Positions 41,891 to 51,907 of a stretch of DNA of 64,000 nt are shown one piece after another. Positions within the stretch are counted from its first letter, which is position 1. Each line of letters opens with the position of its first letter. Both the position numbers and the translations under genes were made by a program. A model generated the notes under the pieces. The model searched no databases, was not told the DNA's origin, and worked only from the letters and a program-made list of their open reading frames with translations. This stretch comes from Erythrobacter sp. SCSIO 43205 (GTDB lineage: Bacteria; Pseudomonadota; Alphaproteobacteria; Sphingomonadales; Sphingomonadaceae), in NCBI RefSeq assembly GCF_019904235.1, contig NZ_CP063202.1, positions 2,728,001 to 2,792,000 of the forward strand. The letters run 5' to 3'.

Positions 41891-43729
41891 CTATCGCCGC
41901 CTTCCGCCCTTCTCATCTTCAAACAGCTCCGCAAGCTGCTCCATAATCGTGCCGCCGAGTTGCTCGACATCCATGATCGTCACCGCGCGGCGGTAGTAAC
42001 GGGTTACGTCGTGGCCGATGCCGATGGCTACCAACTGCACTGGCGAGACATTCTCGATCCAGTCGATCACACCGCGAAGGTGGGCCTCCAAGTACCCGGC
42101 TGAGTTTACACTCAGCGTCGAATCGTCCACTGGCGCACCGTCCGAGATCACCATCAGAATGCGCCTTTCCTCGGGGCGATAGACCAGTCGCGAATGCGCC
42201 CACAAAAGCGCTTCGCCGTCGATATTCTCTTTAAGCAGCCCCTCACGCATCATCAGGCCGAGATTGCGGCGCGCGCGGCGCCATGGTTCGTCGGCCTGTT
42301 TGTAGATGATGTGGCGCAGATCGTTGAGACGCCCCGGCGCTTGCGGCTTGCCATCGGCCAGCCACGCCTCGCGCGATTGCCCCCCTTTCCACGCCTTGGT
42401 GGTAAAGCCGAGGATTTCGGTCTTCACCCCGCAACGCTCCAGAGTGCGCGCAAGAATATCGGCGCTGATCGCGGCAATGGAGATCGGGCGACCACGCATC
42501 GAACCTGAATTGTCGATAAGCAAGGTCACAATCGTGTCCTTGAACTCCACATCGCGCTCGACCTTATAGGACAGCGCCGTGCCCGGCGACACGATCACCC
42601 GGCTAAGGCGCGCGGCGTCCAGAACGCCCTCTTCCTGATCGAAGTCCCAGCTGCGGTTCTGCTGCGCCATAAGGCGGCGTTGCAGGCGGTTGGCAAGCCG
42701 CGTCACCACACCTTGAAGCCCGGTCAGCTGGCTGTCGAGATAAGCGCGCAGGCGGTCGAGCTCTTCCGCGTCGCACAGCTCGGGCGCTTCGATCTCTTCA
42801 TCGAAGCGCTCGGTAAACGCCTTGTAGTCAAGGCCATCGGGAATATCGGTTTGCGGGCGATTGGGGCGTGTGGGCGCATTGGAAGCATCGCCGTCTTCAC
42901 CCGGCTCGCCTTCCTCGAAATCCTCATCGCCCTGCATCTCGGCTTCGGTGTCACCCTCGGCCTCACCCTCCTGCATTTCGCCAGCTGCTTCGGCTGCATC
43001 GGGTTCAGCCTCGCCTTCCTGCTGCTCGTCGCCTTGGTCCTCTTCATCCTGACCGTCTTCTTCGTCAGAATCATCGTCCTCGGTTTGATCCTGCTCCTCA
43101 GTCGGGCGCGTCAGATCGAGGTCGCGCAGCATATCGAGCGCGAGTTTCTGGAACGCTTCCTGATCGCCGAGGCTATCGGTAAGGGCGGCAAGATCCTTGC
43201 CCACCGCCTTTTCAATCGCCTCGCGCACAAGGCTTAGCCCGGTGACGGCGCGTTCTGGAATGGGCTCTCCTGTCAATTCCTCACGCACCATAAGAGCCAA
43301 AGCGGTCTGCAATGGCACTTCGGAAGCGTTTTGTGCCCGCGTGATGCCATCGGAATTAAGCCGCATCTCGGTCGCGTCATCAAGGTTGGCTTTGATCCCG
43401 TCGAAACGGTTCGCGCCCAGAGCCTCATAGCGCACTTGCTCAATCGCGTCATAGCACGCGCGCGCCACAGGCTCTGGCGGCGCATTCACCGCGTGGAGGC
43501 CTGCGTCATGGTGCCGCAGCTTAAGCGCAAAGCTATCGGCAAATCCGCGCGCTTCGCTCACTTGCTCTGCCGGAAGATCGCGTCCGGGCAATGGCACGCG
43601 AAAGCGATTGCCAGAGGCCCCCGGTACATCGGCGCTCCACGCGACCTCGACTTCCGGGTCGCGGGCGATGGCGCGCGAGGCTCCGGTAAGCGCCTGCTTG
43701 AACTTATCGAGAGGGGTTTCTTCAGACAT
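41891..43729 (-). CDS. cobT: Cobaltochelatase subunit CobT
   Basis: A 612-residue CobT-type protein, part of the aerobic cobalt chelatase CobNST, which inserts Co2+ into hydrogenobyrinic diamide. The N-terminal part is all-alpha. A long, very acidic linker (about residues 215-295, rich in Glu, Asp and Gln) follows, then a von Willebrand A domain with the MIDAS motif DNSGSMRG near residue 410. The AAA+ partner CobS is usually adjacent, but fsa lies upstream here and a nitroreductase downstream, so cobS must be elsewhere. In organisms lacking B12 synthesis this protein may have another role. Confidence 0.93.
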   Translation of the reverse strand: MSEETPLDKFKQALTGASRAIARDPEVEVAWSADVPGASGNRFRVPLPGRDLPAEQVSEARGFADSFALKLRHHDAGLHAVNAPPEPVARACYDAIEQVRYEALGANRFDGIKANLDDATEMRLNSDGITRAQNASEVPLQTALALMVREELTGEPIPERAVTGLSLVREAIEKAVGKDLAALTDSLGDQEAFQKLALDMLRDLDLTRPTEEQDQTEDDDSDEEDGQDEEDQGDEQQEGEAEPDAAEAAGEMQEGEAEGDTEAEMQGDEDFEEGEPGEDGDASNAPTRPNRPQTDIPDGLDYKAFTERFDEEIEAPELCDAEELDRLRAYLDSQLTGLQGVVTRLANRLQRRLMAQQNRSWDFDQEEGVLDAARLSRVIVSPGTALSYKVERDVEFKDTIVTLLIDNSGSMRGRPISIAAISADILARTLERCGVKTEILGFTTKAWKGGQSREAWLADGKPQAPGRLNDLRHIIYKQADEPWRRARRNLGLMMREGLLKENIDGEALLWAHSRLVYRPEERRILMVISDGAPVDDSTLSVNSAGYLEAHLRGVIDWIENVSPVQLVAIGIGHDVTRYYRRAVTIMDVEQLGGTIMEQLAELFEDEKGGRRR

Positions 43730-43793
43730 TGTGGGTTGCCGTTAGCAACTCGATACGCCTTGCGGCAAGGCGAATAACATCAAGCCCTGCCGA

Positions 43794-44447
43794 TCATACG
43801 ATCGACTGCCCCGTTGCTTCCCAATCTTTGAGGAAGCCTTCAATGCCTTTGTCGGTTAGCACGTGGTTGAAAAGGGCGTGGATTACCTTTGGCGGTGCGG
43901 TCATGACATCCGCTCCGATCTTTGCGCTTTCCAGCACGTGGGTCACGTGGCGCACCGATGCGACAAGGATTTCGGTTTGGAAATCGTAATTGTCATAGAT
44001 GAGGCGAATGTCTTCGATGAGGTCCATCCCGTCAAAGCCGTTGTCATCGTGGCGGCCGACGAAGGGTGAAATGAAAGTCGCGCCTGCTTTGGCGGCGAGC
44101 AGCGCTTGGTTCGCCGAGAAGCACAGCGTCACATTGACCATCGTGCCATCGCCAGTGAGCGCCTTGCAGGTTTTAAGCCCATCGACGGTCAGCGGCACCT
44201 TGATGCACACATTGTCCGCGATTTTACGCAGGACTTCAGCCTCTTTCATCATCGTTTCATGGTCGAGAGCGACGACTTCGGCGCTAACCGGCCCATCGGT
44301 GATGCCGCAAATTTCCTTCGTGACTTCCATGAAGTCGCGGCCCGATTTGTGGATAAGCGATGGGTTAGTCGTCACCCCGTCAAGTAGGCCGGTCGCGGCC
44401 AGTTCCTTGATCGCATCAATCTCGGCGGTGTCGGCGAAAAATTTCAT
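43794..44447 (-). CDS. fsa: Transaldolase / fructose-6-phosphate aldolase family
   Basis: A 217-residue TalC/FSA-type aldolase, shorter than classical transaldolase. The Schiff-base lysine is Lys83 in [14 protein letters not shown], and [14 protein letters not shown] and GVTTNPSLI are the typical opening. The TIM-barrel enzyme transfers dihydroxyacetone units, giving sedoheptulose 7-phosphate or fructose 6-phosphate products. Whether it acts as transaldolase or F6P aldolase cannot be told from sequence. It is a single gene upstream of cobT. Confidence 0.93.
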   Translation of the reverse strand: MKFFADTAEIDAIKELAATGLLDGVTTNPSLIHKSGRDFMEVTKEICGITDGPVSAEVVALDHETMMKEAEVLRKIADNVCIKVPLTVDGLKTCKALTGDGTMVNVTLCFSANQALLAAKAGATFISPFVGRHDDNGFDGMDLIEDIRLIYDNYDFQTEILVASVRHVTHVLESAKIGADVMTAPPKVIHALFNHVLTDKGIEGFLKDWEATGQSIV

Positions 44448-44558
44448 GGGCGTGGGCCTTTTTGTCGAGTCTTTGGATTGGAACTCTGATTGCCCGTGTA
44501 AGGTGAGATTCGCAACCGGATAGCGGCTCAGGACCGGGGATGTCCGTTGTGCACACTG

Positions 44559-45254
44559 CTAAAGCGACCTGCCCAGCCCAAACACGCCGATCAATAGCGG
44601 GTCGTTCGTCGATTGTGGATTGGCGCGGATTATCGCTTCTTCCTTGCCGATCTCTGTCCAGATCGCATCGTCGATGTTGCCCGCAAATCCTTGAGCAATA
44701 GCGCCAATATCCGCGCCGCTTACTTGCCTCAATAGCTCTGCAACGCCAGGGTTGGACGCAATCCGGATGGCCTGGCCAAGCTCGGGCACCATTTCATCGA
44801 CCAGCCGCCCGCCCAATTCACCGCGCAGGGCAGCGGTTGCTGCGTTCGGTCCGCCGCGCACGAGTTCAACCGCATTGGCAAAACCAATGGTGCGTACGGC
44901 CTCGGTCACGATGGGCGCGGCTTTGAAGGAGGCATCAACCGCGAAATCGGCAAAGGCATCTTCCAATTGATCCTTCACCAGTGCCGACGTGAGCACCCTT
45001 GTCAGAACATTACCGCGCGACCCCAGCATATCGCCAAGGCCAAGCTGAGCCACTTGGCTGTCCCAGAACCCGCCATCAGCAGTCAGGCGCGCAAAGGCGT
45101 TCTCACTCGATAGAAGGAGCAAACGCCGCACCGCTTCGGTCAGGCTGATACCATACCCGCCCGCACAAGCAGGCAGGGTGAGCGCGGCTGATAATGCGAG
45201 CCCTCCCCCGATGAACTGGCGGCGGGCCAATGGGTGTTGTGTAGTCTTGTGCAT
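44559..45254 (-). CDS. DUF4197 domain protein, exported
   Basis: A 231-residue protein with a twin-arginine-like signal (LARRQFIGGGLALSAALTLPACAGG). This overlaps a lipobox-like TLPACAGG and suggests a lipidated or Tat-exported product. The body matches DUF4197: ALRGELGGRLVDEMVPELGQAIRIA in part, then a C-terminal EIGKEEAIIRANPQSTNDPLL. Function is unknown. The gene is divergent from priA with 55 bases between the starts. The start at 45254 is chosen because it gives a normal signal peptide. Confidence 0.85.
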   Translation of the reverse strand: MHKTTQHPLARRQFIGGGLALSAALTLPACAGGYGISLTEAVRRLLLLSSENAFARLTADGGFWDSQVAQLGLGDMLGSRGNVLTRVLTSALVKDQLEDAFADFAVDASFKAAPIVTEAVRTIGFANAVELVRGGPNAATAALRGELGGRLVDEMVPELGQAIRIASNPGVAELLRQVSGADIGAIAQGFAGNIDDAIWTEIGKEEAIIRANPQSTNDPLLIGVFGLGRSL

Positions 45255-45309
45255 ATCTGCCTCCCGGCTGGCTGGCATATCGCCGCACTCACGCATAGTT
45301 ATATGCGCA

Positions 45310-47478
45310 ATGCAACGCGTCCGCCTTCTCGTCCTTAATGCAGCACTTGGTGCCCTTGATTACAAGGTGCCGCAAGGAATGATTGTGAATGCGGGAAGCG
45401 TTGTCGTAGCGCCTTTGGGACCGCGTACGGTGACGGGCGTCGTGTGGGATGATGGACGTTTACCGGGAGATCCGGTGGACGCATCGAAGCTAAGACCAAT
45501 CCGCGAGGTGGTGCCCGTACCACCGATTTCTCCAGCACTTCGCCGCCTGATCGAATGGACCAGCGACTATTATTGCGCTCCCTTGGCGAGCGTTGCGCGC
45601 ATGGTTTTATCCAGCGGCGGCGCATTGGGCGGGCCGACGACGACAATCGAATACCGCCTCGTCGAAGGGGCCGCGCCTGAACGCATGACGCCCCAACGCG
45701 AAGCCGCAATTGAACTGCTTCAAGGCGAGCAGGGTATCTTACGCGAATTATCCGAAATCGCCGGCGTTTCGACTGGCGTGTTGCGCGGCCTCGTCAATCA
45801 GGGCGTGATCGAGCCGGTGACGGTGGCGATTGACCGCCCCTACCCGCCAAGCGATCCCGACTTTCACCAACCTGCCTTGTCGCCCGATCAGATGCGGGTC
45901 GCCAAAACGCTTGTGGATGCAGTCACAGCGCGAAAGTTTGAGCCCTTTCTGCTCGATGGTGTCACAGGATCGGGCAAGACAGAGACGTATTTCGAGCCCG
46001 TTGCTGAGGCCGTCCGAATGGGGCGGCAGGTGCTCGTACTGCTACCTGAAATCGCGCTCACTGAAAACTTCCTCACGCGGTTTGAAGGGCGCTTTGGCAC
46101 GCCGCCTGTGCAATGGCACTCTTCATTGAAATCCACCGAGAGGCGGCGCGCATGGCGGGCAATTAGCGAAGGGTCAGCGCAAGTTATTGTCGGCGCGCGG
46201 TCGGCGCTGTTCCTGCCTTATGCCAACCTTGGTCTGATCGTGGTCGATGAAGCGCATGAGATCAGCTTTAAGCAAGATGACGGCGTACGCTATAACGCGC
46301 GGGACGTTTCTGTGATGCGCGCGCGGTTCGAGGAAATCCCGGTGGTGCTCGCCAGCGCAACGCCTGCACTCGAAAGCCTGCACATGGCGAACAGCGGGAC
46401 TTATACGAAGCTTGAACTGCCCAGTCGATTTGGTGGCGCCGAATTGCCCGAAATCAAGCTCATCGACCTGACCGAACACAAACCCGGCGCGGGGTGCTGG
46501 CTGGCAGAGCCGCTGGTTGAGGCGCTTGGCAAGCGGCTGGAGGCGGGCGAGCAATCGCTGCTTTTCCTTAACCGCCGGGGCTATGCGCCTCTCACGCTGT
46601 GCCGCAATTGCGGACACCGTTTCCAATGCCCCAATTGCAGCGCGTGGCTGGTCGAACACCGCCTTTCGCAGAGGCTCTCCTGCCACCACTGCGGGCTTGA
46701 AGGTCCGGTACCCGATAGCTGCCCTGAGTGCGGGGAAGCCGATTGCCTCGTCGCTTGTGGCCCCGGGGTTGAGCGGATCGCTGATGAAGTTGCGGAACGC
46801 TTCCCCGATGCGCGCGTGGCGGTCGCAACCTCCGACACCCTGGGCTCGCCCGAACGCGCCGCTGAATTCATCGCCAAGGCGGAAGGCAAGGCGATCGACG
46901 TCATCGTCGGCACGCAGCTTGTGACCAAAGGATTTCACTTCCCCGAACTTACATTGGTTGGCGTGGTGGACGCTGATTTGGGGCTTGAAGGCGGGGATTT
47001 GCGCGCCGCAGAACGCACGTATCAACAGGTCGCGCAGGTCGCAGGGCGCGCAGGGCGTGGGTCGAAACCGGGCGAAGTGCTGATCCAAACCCGCCATCCT
47101 GAGGCAACGGTCATCGCAGCGCTAGCCGATGGCGACCGCGACGGATTCTACGAAGCCGAAACCGAAGCGCGCCGCGATGCAGGTGCCCCACCCTTTGGCC
47201 GGTGGGCTGCAATCATTCTGTCAAGCGAAGACGAACGCGAAGTGCGCGATGTTGCCACGCGAATGGGCCATTCACGCCCGCACCTCGACGATGTGATGAT
47301 CTTGGGGCCAGCGCCTGCCCCGATGGCATTGCTCAGGAACCGCTACCGATACCGCTTTCTCATCAATGCGCGGCGCAGCGCCAATCTTCAAGGCACTTTG
47401 CGCGATTGGCTCGCCACCCAGCAATTCCCCCCCGGAGTGCGCGTGGGCGTCGATATTGATCCGTATAGCTTTGTGTAA
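45310..47478 (+). CDS. priA: Primosomal protein N' (PriA helicase)
   Basis: A 722-residue PriA superfamily 2 helicase that restarts stalled replication forks. The N-terminal DNA-binding domain begins RVRLLVLNAALGALDYKVP. Walker A is LDGVTGSGKTETYF, the DEAH box is LIVVDEAHE, and the zinc-binding region holds eight cysteines in CRNCGHRFQCPNCS, CHHCGLEG and CPECGEADC. The helicase C-terminal motif VAQVAGRAGRGSKPG is intact. The start at 45310 gives the usual length; upstream frame sequence is non-homologous. Confidence 0.96.
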   Translation: MQRVRLLVLNAALGALDYKVPQGMIVNAGSVVVAPLGPRTVTGVVWDDGRLPGDPVDASKLRPIREVVPVPPISPALRRLIEWTSDYYCAPLASVARMVLSSGGALGGPTTTIEYRLVEGAAPERMTPQREAAIELLQGEQGILRELSEIAGVSTGVLRGLVNQGVIEPVTVAIDRPYPPSDPDFHQPALSPDQMRVAKTLVDAVTARKFEPFLLDGVTGSGKTETYFEPVAEAVRMGRQVLVLLPEIALTENFLTRFEGRFGTPPVQWHSSLKSTERRRAWRAISEGSAQVIVGARSALFLPYANLGLIVVDEAHEISFKQDDGVRYNARDVSVMRARFEEIPVVLASATPALESLHMANSGTYTKLELPSRFGGAELPEIKLIDLTEHKPGAGCWLAEPLVEALGKRLEAGEQSLLFLNRRGYAPLTLCRNCGHRFQCPNCSAWLVEHRLSQRLSCHHCGLEGPVPDSCPECGEADCLVACGPGVERIADEVAERFPDARVAVATSDTLGSPERAAEFIAKAEGKAIDVIVGTQLVTKGFHFPELTLVGVVDADLGLEGGDLRAAERTYQQVAQVAGRAGRGSKPGEVLIQTRHPEATVIAALADGDRDGFYEAETEARRDAGAPPFGRWAAIILSSEDEREVRDVATRMGHSRPHLDDVMILGPAPAPMALLRNRYRYRFLINARRSANLQGTLRDWLATQQFPPGVRVGVDIDPYSFV

Positions 47479-47523
47479 ACGCAAGAACACGGCACTTTTT
47501 GCCCGCTCGCGCGTATCTCTGAC

Positions 47524-49092
47524 ATGCTCAAATGCCAAACGCTTATCCCCGTCCTCGGTGACCAAGTCACCCGCACCCTTCCCTCGTTAATGGGGGCCAC
47601 GAAGGAGGACAGCGTTGTCCTGATGATGGAGGTGTGGGACGAGGCGACTTACGTCAAACACCACAAGCAGAAGATCACGTTGATCTTTTCCGCCATGCGC
47701 CATTTCGCGGCTGAGCTCGAAGATGCCGGCTGGCAGGTCGACTATGTAAAGCTCGACGATAAGGACAACTCCGGCAGCTTCACCGGCGAGGTCGCCCGCG
47801 CCATCGAACGCCATGACCCGGAGCAAATCCGCGTCGTCGAAGCGGGCGAATGGCGGGTTCAGCAGCAAATCGAAGAATGGGCGGACAAGTTCGACTGCGA
47901 GGTCGAAATCCTACCCGACAGCCGTTTCCTATGCTCGCATCAGGAATTTCGCGACTGGGCCGAGGGACGAAAGCACCTCACCATGGAGCATTTCTACCGC
48001 GAAATGCGCAAAAAAACCGGCATCCTTATGACCGAGGATGGCAAACCCGTTGGCGGCGACTGGAATTACGACAAGGACAATCGCGAGCCGCCGAAAGACG
48101 AGATGGACCCGCCGCCCGTCCCCAAGTTTGAGCCCGACGACATCACCAAGGAGGTGATGGAATTGGTCGAGGATCGCTTCGGCGACCACTTCGGCAATCT
48201 TGATAGCTTTGAATGGCCCGTGACTGCCGACCAAGCCGAGAAAGCCGCCGATGCCTTTTTTGCCGAGCGGATCGAGAAGTTTGGCCCCTATCAGGACGCA
48301 ATGGTCCACGGGTCGGACGACCTTTATCACTCCATGCTCTCGACCAGCATTAATTGCGGCCTGCTCGATCCGATCAAGCTATGCGAGCGCGCAGAAAAAT
48401 CATACGAAGATGGCCGCGCGCCGATCAATTCGGTCGAGGGTTTCATTCGTCAGATCATCGGTTGGCGCGAATATGTCCGCGGCTTTTACTGGCTGCATAT
48501 GCCGGGCCTCCAAACTGACAACAAACTGAACGCACAGCGGGCTTTGCCGGAGTTTTTCTGGACCGGGGAAACCGATATGCGGTGTCTCTCAGATTGCATC
48601 CGCTCCACCCACAACAACGCCCACGCACACCACATTCAACGCCTCATGGTGCTCGGCAATTTCTGCCTGCTTGCTGGCATCAATCCCAAGGACGTGCAGG
48701 ACTGGTATCTCGCGGTCTATGCCGACGCCTATGAGTGGGTGGAGCTTCCCAATGTTTCTGGCATGATCCTTTATGCCGATGGCGGGAAGCTTGCGACGAA
48801 GCCTTATGCAGCGTCGGGCAATTACATCAACAAGATGTCGGATTACTGCAAGAAATGCACTTACTCAGTCAGCAAAAAAACGGGCGACGGCGCGTGTCCC
48901 TTCAACCCGCTATATTGGCATTTCATGGACCGTCACCGCGACCGGCTGGAAAGCAATCACCGCATTGGCCGCATCTACTCCAACTGGGACCGCATGGATG
49001 CGGACAAACGGCGCGAGTACCTTGATAGCGCGCAAAATTTCCTCGACGCGCTCACCCCCGCCGACAAAAACTGGGCGCGCGCCGAGGATTGA
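47524..49092 (+). CDS. Cryptochrome/photolyase-related protein (FeS type, PhrB-like)
   Basis: A 522-residue member of the FeS-BCP group of photolyase-related proteins. These bind FAD and a [4Fe-4S] cluster, and the characterised members repair (6-4) photoproducts. Three cluster cysteines have the C-x2-C-x12-C spacing in CKKCTYSVSKKTGDGACPF, and another is in the MRCLSDCIRSTHNN region. The FAD-binding HNNAHAHHIQRLMVLGNFCLL segment is conserved in parts such as HAHHIQRLM. The N-terminal half is the antenna-type domain. It starts 45 bases after priA. Light-driven repair is expected from the family but not tested here. Confidence 0.93.
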   Translation: MLKCQTLIPVLGDQVTRTLPSLMGATKEDSVVLMMEVWDEATYVKHHKQKITLIFSAMRHFAAELEDAGWQVDYVKLDDKDNSGSFTGEVARAIERHDPEQIRVVEAGEWRVQQQIEEWADKFDCEVEILPDSRFLCSHQEFRDWAEGRKHLTMEHFYREMRKKTGILMTEDGKPVGGDWNYDKDNREPPKDEMDPPPVPKFEPDDITKEVMELVEDRFGDHFGNLDSFEWPVTADQAEKAADAFFAERIEKFGPYQDAMVHGSDDLYHSMLSTSINCGLLDPIKLCERAEKSYEDGRAPINSVEGFIRQIIGWREYVRGFYWLHMPGLQTDNKLNAQRALPEFFWTGETDMRCLSDCIRSTHNNAHAHHIQRLMVLGNFCLLAGINPKDVQDWYLAVYADAYEWVELPNVSGMILYADGGKLATKPYAASGNYINKMSDYCKKCTYSVSKKTGDGACPFNPLYWHFMDRHRDRLESNHRIGRIYSNWDRMDADKRREYLDSAQNFLDALTPADKNWARAED

Positions 49093-49100
49093 ACGCTGTT

Positions 49101-50279
49101 TTAGTCGTCTTGGCCGTCGAGATAGGCCTGCGCCTGCGTGCCAGCGAGCGTGACCAGATCACCCATCGCAAGGTGCATATCAATCGTGTGCAGCCCCCAG
49201 ATCGGGGCGAGCGCAGGAATGCTTCCGGTTGAGCCCAAGGTGGGCGTTTTGCGGGGGAGCTCAGCGTTATAGGCAACCGAGAGAACCTGAGCGCCTTCGG
49301 TATCGACACACTGCGCCGACACGACGCCGGGTACCTTTACGAAACGCTGGGTGATCGTCTCGCCTTCGACCCAAAGACCGCCTTTGTCTTCGCCGGGCAC
49401 ATTGGAGAAATACGCATCAAGCGTAGCGGAAGCATCCGAACCCGGTGCAGCCGGATTGACACAGGCAACATCGACCCCGTCTTTATAGCTGCGACCGAAC
49501 AAAGTGCGCTCGGCGGGGATCATGCCTTCCTCGAAAGTGGCAAAAGTGACGACGCATCCCGTTTCCTGAGCCGACGAGCACAGCGGCATCTTCGCGAAAT
49601 CGCCACCCACCAGAGCACCTTTGGGCACTTCGACATTGTAGCCAATTAGGTGAGCAGCGATAACTTGCGGCAAAGCATCGCTGTTTTCGATCTCTTCAGC
49701 AATCAGCCGCTTGAGCATACCGCTTCCCTGAGAGTGGCCGACCAAAACTACGCCGCGACCGTCGTTGTGGTTTGTCCAATATTCCTCCCAGGCGGCCTTC
49801 ACATCGGCATAGGCAAAGTGGCGCGCGTCGCCCGAACGCACCGCCGCGGGTGAGGTCGCGCTTTGCGCCATGCGCGCCCGTAAATATGTAAGCGTAACTT
49901 GACGATAGAGCGGCGCAAAAGTGCGGCACTGCGACCCATAGCGCGCGAATTGCGCAGCAATGACCGACATCTCTTCAGGCCCAGCGCTAAGGTCGCTATT
50001 CGCCCCTTCATCAAGAGAAACGGTTGGATAGACGTAAAAGCAATCGACTTTGGCATCCTCGGCGCGCGCGAACTCTTCGACCGTCACCGTACCGTCATTT
50101 GCAATAACGGCTGCATCAAGGTCGACCGCGCAGGCATCATCCCGCCCCGGAAGGCAAAGCCAGTTTGCACCATCGGCGTAATCAGGCGCATCATTTGTAT
50201 CCTCGGCAAAAGCCGCTCCGCCTGACGTGGCTATGCCCAATGCAATTGCGCCGCCAAAGACTTTAGAAATCCCTCTCAT
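49101..50279 (-). CDS. DUF3089 alpha/beta-hydrolase, exported
   Basis: A 392-residue secreted protein with a signal peptide of about 25 residues ending GGAAFA. It belongs to the DUF3089 hydrolase family: VDCFYVYPTVSLDE near residue 80, APLYRQVTLTYL, and the nucleophile elbow VGHSQGSGMLKRLIAEE around residue 180. Substrate is unknown; an esterase or peptidase role is plausible. The Shine-Dalgarno AGGGAG, eight bases from the ATG, lies in a nine-base-pair hairpin (50287-50308). Confidence 0.88.
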   Translation of the reverse strand: MRGISKVFGGAIALGIATSGGAAFAEDTNDAPDYADGANWLCLPGRDDACAVDLDAAVIANDGTVTVEEFARAEDAKVDCFYVYPTVSLDEGANSDLSAGPEEMSVIAAQFARYGSQCRTFAPLYRQVTLTYLRARMAQSATSPAAVRSGDARHFAYADVKAAWEEYWTNHNDGRGVVLVGHSQGSGMLKRLIAEEIENSDALPQVIAAHLIGYNVEVPKGALVGGDFAKMPLCSSAQETGCVVTFATFEEGMIPAERTLFGRSYKDGVDVACVNPAAPGSDASATLDAYFSNVPGEDKGGLWVEGETITQRFVKVPGVVSAQCVDTEGAQVLSVAYNAELPRKTPTLGSTGSIPALAPIWGLHTIDMHLAMGDLVTLAGTQAQAYLDGQDD

Positions 50280-50286
50280 ATTCCAT

Positions 50287-50308
50287 ACTCCCTTTATGAA
50301 AAGGGAGT
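50287..50308 (-). promoter_or_regulatory. Hairpin sequestering the DUF3089 ribosome binding site
   Basis: In the mRNA, ACUCCCUUU pairs with AAAGGGAGU around a four-base loop. The second arm contains the Shine-Dalgarno sequence for the ATG at 50279. This layout is typical of translation control, such as a thermosensor or protein-bound leader; the trigger is unknown. Confidence 0.55.
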
Positions 50309-50365
50309 TAGCAGTGAGAAACTCGATTGTCGATTGCGATCGTCATTCTCTAACCGATCTAGCGC

Positions 50366-50746
50366 CTAGTCGGGCCTCAATGCCTTCATAAGCCCCGCAG
50401 CCGCGCCTGTATCGACATATTCGCGAAGCGCCGCGATCTTGCCATCCTCAACCTCGCCGACCACGCATAAGGTGAGCTTGAAGGTGCTTTCGTCTGGCAG
50501 AGTGCCACACACATCATGCTCTTCAATAAAGCCGTTCTCAGTGGCTTGGCACACCGTGTTTTCATATCGGAAATCGGGCACCACCTTGTGCACCCTATCC
50601 GTGAAACCCATCAAGGTGTCAGCATCCATCGGAACCCCGCCATTCTGGGTGCCTCGAAAGCCATCCGCGCAAAGACTGCGCGCAGTTTCCAGATCCGCCA
50701 CTTCAAGCGATGTAAAGAACAGTCGAGCTATTTTGATGTTATCCAT
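50366..50746 (-). CDS. NTF2-like (SnoaL-type) protein
   Basis: A 126-residue protein with the NTF2-like cone fold pattern. An N-terminal helix (IKIARLFFTSLEVADLETARSL, in part LFFTSLEVADLE) is followed by beta strands with FTDRVHKVVPDFRYENTV, CGTLPDESTFKLTLC and a final VEDGKIAALREYVDT. This resembles SnoaL-like ester cyclases or nuclear-transport-factor-type proteins; no catalytic residues are certain. It starts at 50746 and is divergent from the GST gene. An upstream in-frame extension is possible but non-homologous. Confidence 0.75.
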   Translation of the reverse strand: MDNIKIARLFFTSLEVADLETARSLCADGFRGTQNGGVPMDADTLMGFTDRVHKVVPDFRYENTVCQATENGFIEEHDVCGTLPDESTFKLTLCVVGEVEDGKIAALREYVDTGAAAGLMKALRPD

Positions 50747-50880
50747 GAAGGTGACGCTACGGCCTTGGTCTTCCGATGAAAAGAGGCTTCGCACCTCGTC
50801 TCTACTCTCGCGATAAATTCCTCGACATTCGATCATGCGCCCCTCAGAAGTCGCAGCAATTGCTAGAGGAGAGAGCCCCA

Positions 50881-51513
50881 ATGCTAACCATTCATCACCT
50901 GCGCATTTCGCAATCTGAACGCATCGTCTGGCTGTGTGAAGAGTTGGGGATCGAATATGATCTCAAGCTTTATAACCGCGACGCAGAGACGCGGCTTGCC
51001 CCGCCAGAGTTGAAAGCGCTGCACCCGATGGAGATTGCGCCTGTCATTACCGATGGCGACCTTGTGCTGGGGGAAAGCGGTGCGATCATGGATTATATCG
51101 TGGGCAAATATGCGCCCGATACGCCCCTCGTCCCCGGCCCCGATAACCCAAATTTCGCGCAGCATTTGTATTGGTATCATTTCGCCAATGCGACCTTGAT
51201 GACCAATGCGATGATGGGGATTGCGGTGAATGCGGTGGGCGCTGAAATGCCACCGCCGCTTGCCAAACGCATCACCAATGCCTGGGCTCATATCGAGAAA
51301 AGCCTTGGGGAGAGCGAATATTTCGGCGGCTCCGAATTTTCGACCGCCGACATTATGCTTGGCTTTTCTCTAACCACCGCGCGCGCATTCAGCGACATGA
51401 GCATTCAAGGGATGCCGAACCTGCAGGCCTATCTTCAAAAGATCGGTGCGCGTCCTGCGTATCAGGCGGCCATGGCAAAGGCTGAACCCGGCTTCCCGCC
51501 GAAACTGGATTAA
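50881..51513 (+). CDS. Glutathione S-transferase family protein
   Basis: A 210-residue GST with an N-terminal thioredoxin-like domain (ITIHHLRISQSERIVWLCEELGIEYDL, where SQSERIVW is the active-site region). The glutathione-binding VLGESGAIMDYI follows, then an all-alpha C-terminal domain with FSTADIMLGFSL. No classical active-site Tyr or Cys is obvious; a serine in SQSER may act. Start 50881 has AGAGGAGAG upstream. It is divergent from the NTF2-like gene. Confidence 0.92.
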   Translation: MLTIHHLRISQSERIVWLCEELGIEYDLKLYNRDAETRLAPPELKALHPMEIAPVITDGDLVLGESGAIMDYIVGKYAPDTPLVPGPDNPNFAQHLYWYHFANATLMTNAMMGIAVNAVGAEMPPPLAKRITNAWAHIEKSLGESEYFGGSEFSTADIMLGFSLTTARAFSDMSIQGMPNLQAYLQKIGARPAYQAAMAKAEPGFPPKLD

Positions 51514-51543
51514 TCCTTGGGCCTTTGATGTGATCTTTGGAAC

Positions 51544-51572
51544 ATTCTCATCGCCCACAGGTACGTGAGAAT
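51544..51572. promoter_or_regulatory. Dyad symmetry upstream of the dodecin gene
   Basis: ATTCTCA and TGAGAAT flank a 15-base spacer between the GST stop and the dodecin ATG. It could be an operator or the GST terminator; neither is proven. Confidence 0.35.
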
Positions 51573-51613
51573 ACAACAGGAAACATAAAAGGCCATACGA
51601 GGAGAAAGCCACA

Positions 51614-51820
51614 ATGTCAGACCACACATACAAAGTTGTCACGATCGTAGGCAGCTCGACCACATCGACCGATGATGCCATTCGCGGCGCGATTGCAAAG
51701 GCGAATGACACTATCAAGAACCTGAATTGGTTCGAAGTCGTTGAGACACGTGGCCATATCGAAAATGGTTCAGTTGCGCACTTTCAGGTCACGCTGAAGG
51801 TCGGCTTCACGCTCGAGTGA
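51614..51820 (+). CDS. Dodecin family flavoprotein
   Basis: A 68-residue dodecin that assembles as a hollow dodecamer and stores flavins. The family pattern is clear: [26 protein letters not shown], then the flavin-contacting tryptophan in [16 protein letters not shown], then [13 protein letters not shown]. The length is normal. GAGGAG is found a short distance before the ATG. OsmC and SDR genes follow on the same strand. Confidence 0.95.
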   Translation: MSDHTYKVVTIVGSSTTSTDDAIRGAIAKANDTIKNLNWFEVVETRGHIENGSVAHFQVTLKVGFTLE

Positions 51821-51907
51821 TCCGATCCAGAAAGCCACGGCGCACACCATCTTGTGACGCAGCGAATGCCTTGCGACAGGCTCACCCAATTCCAAGGAGT
51901 GACATTT

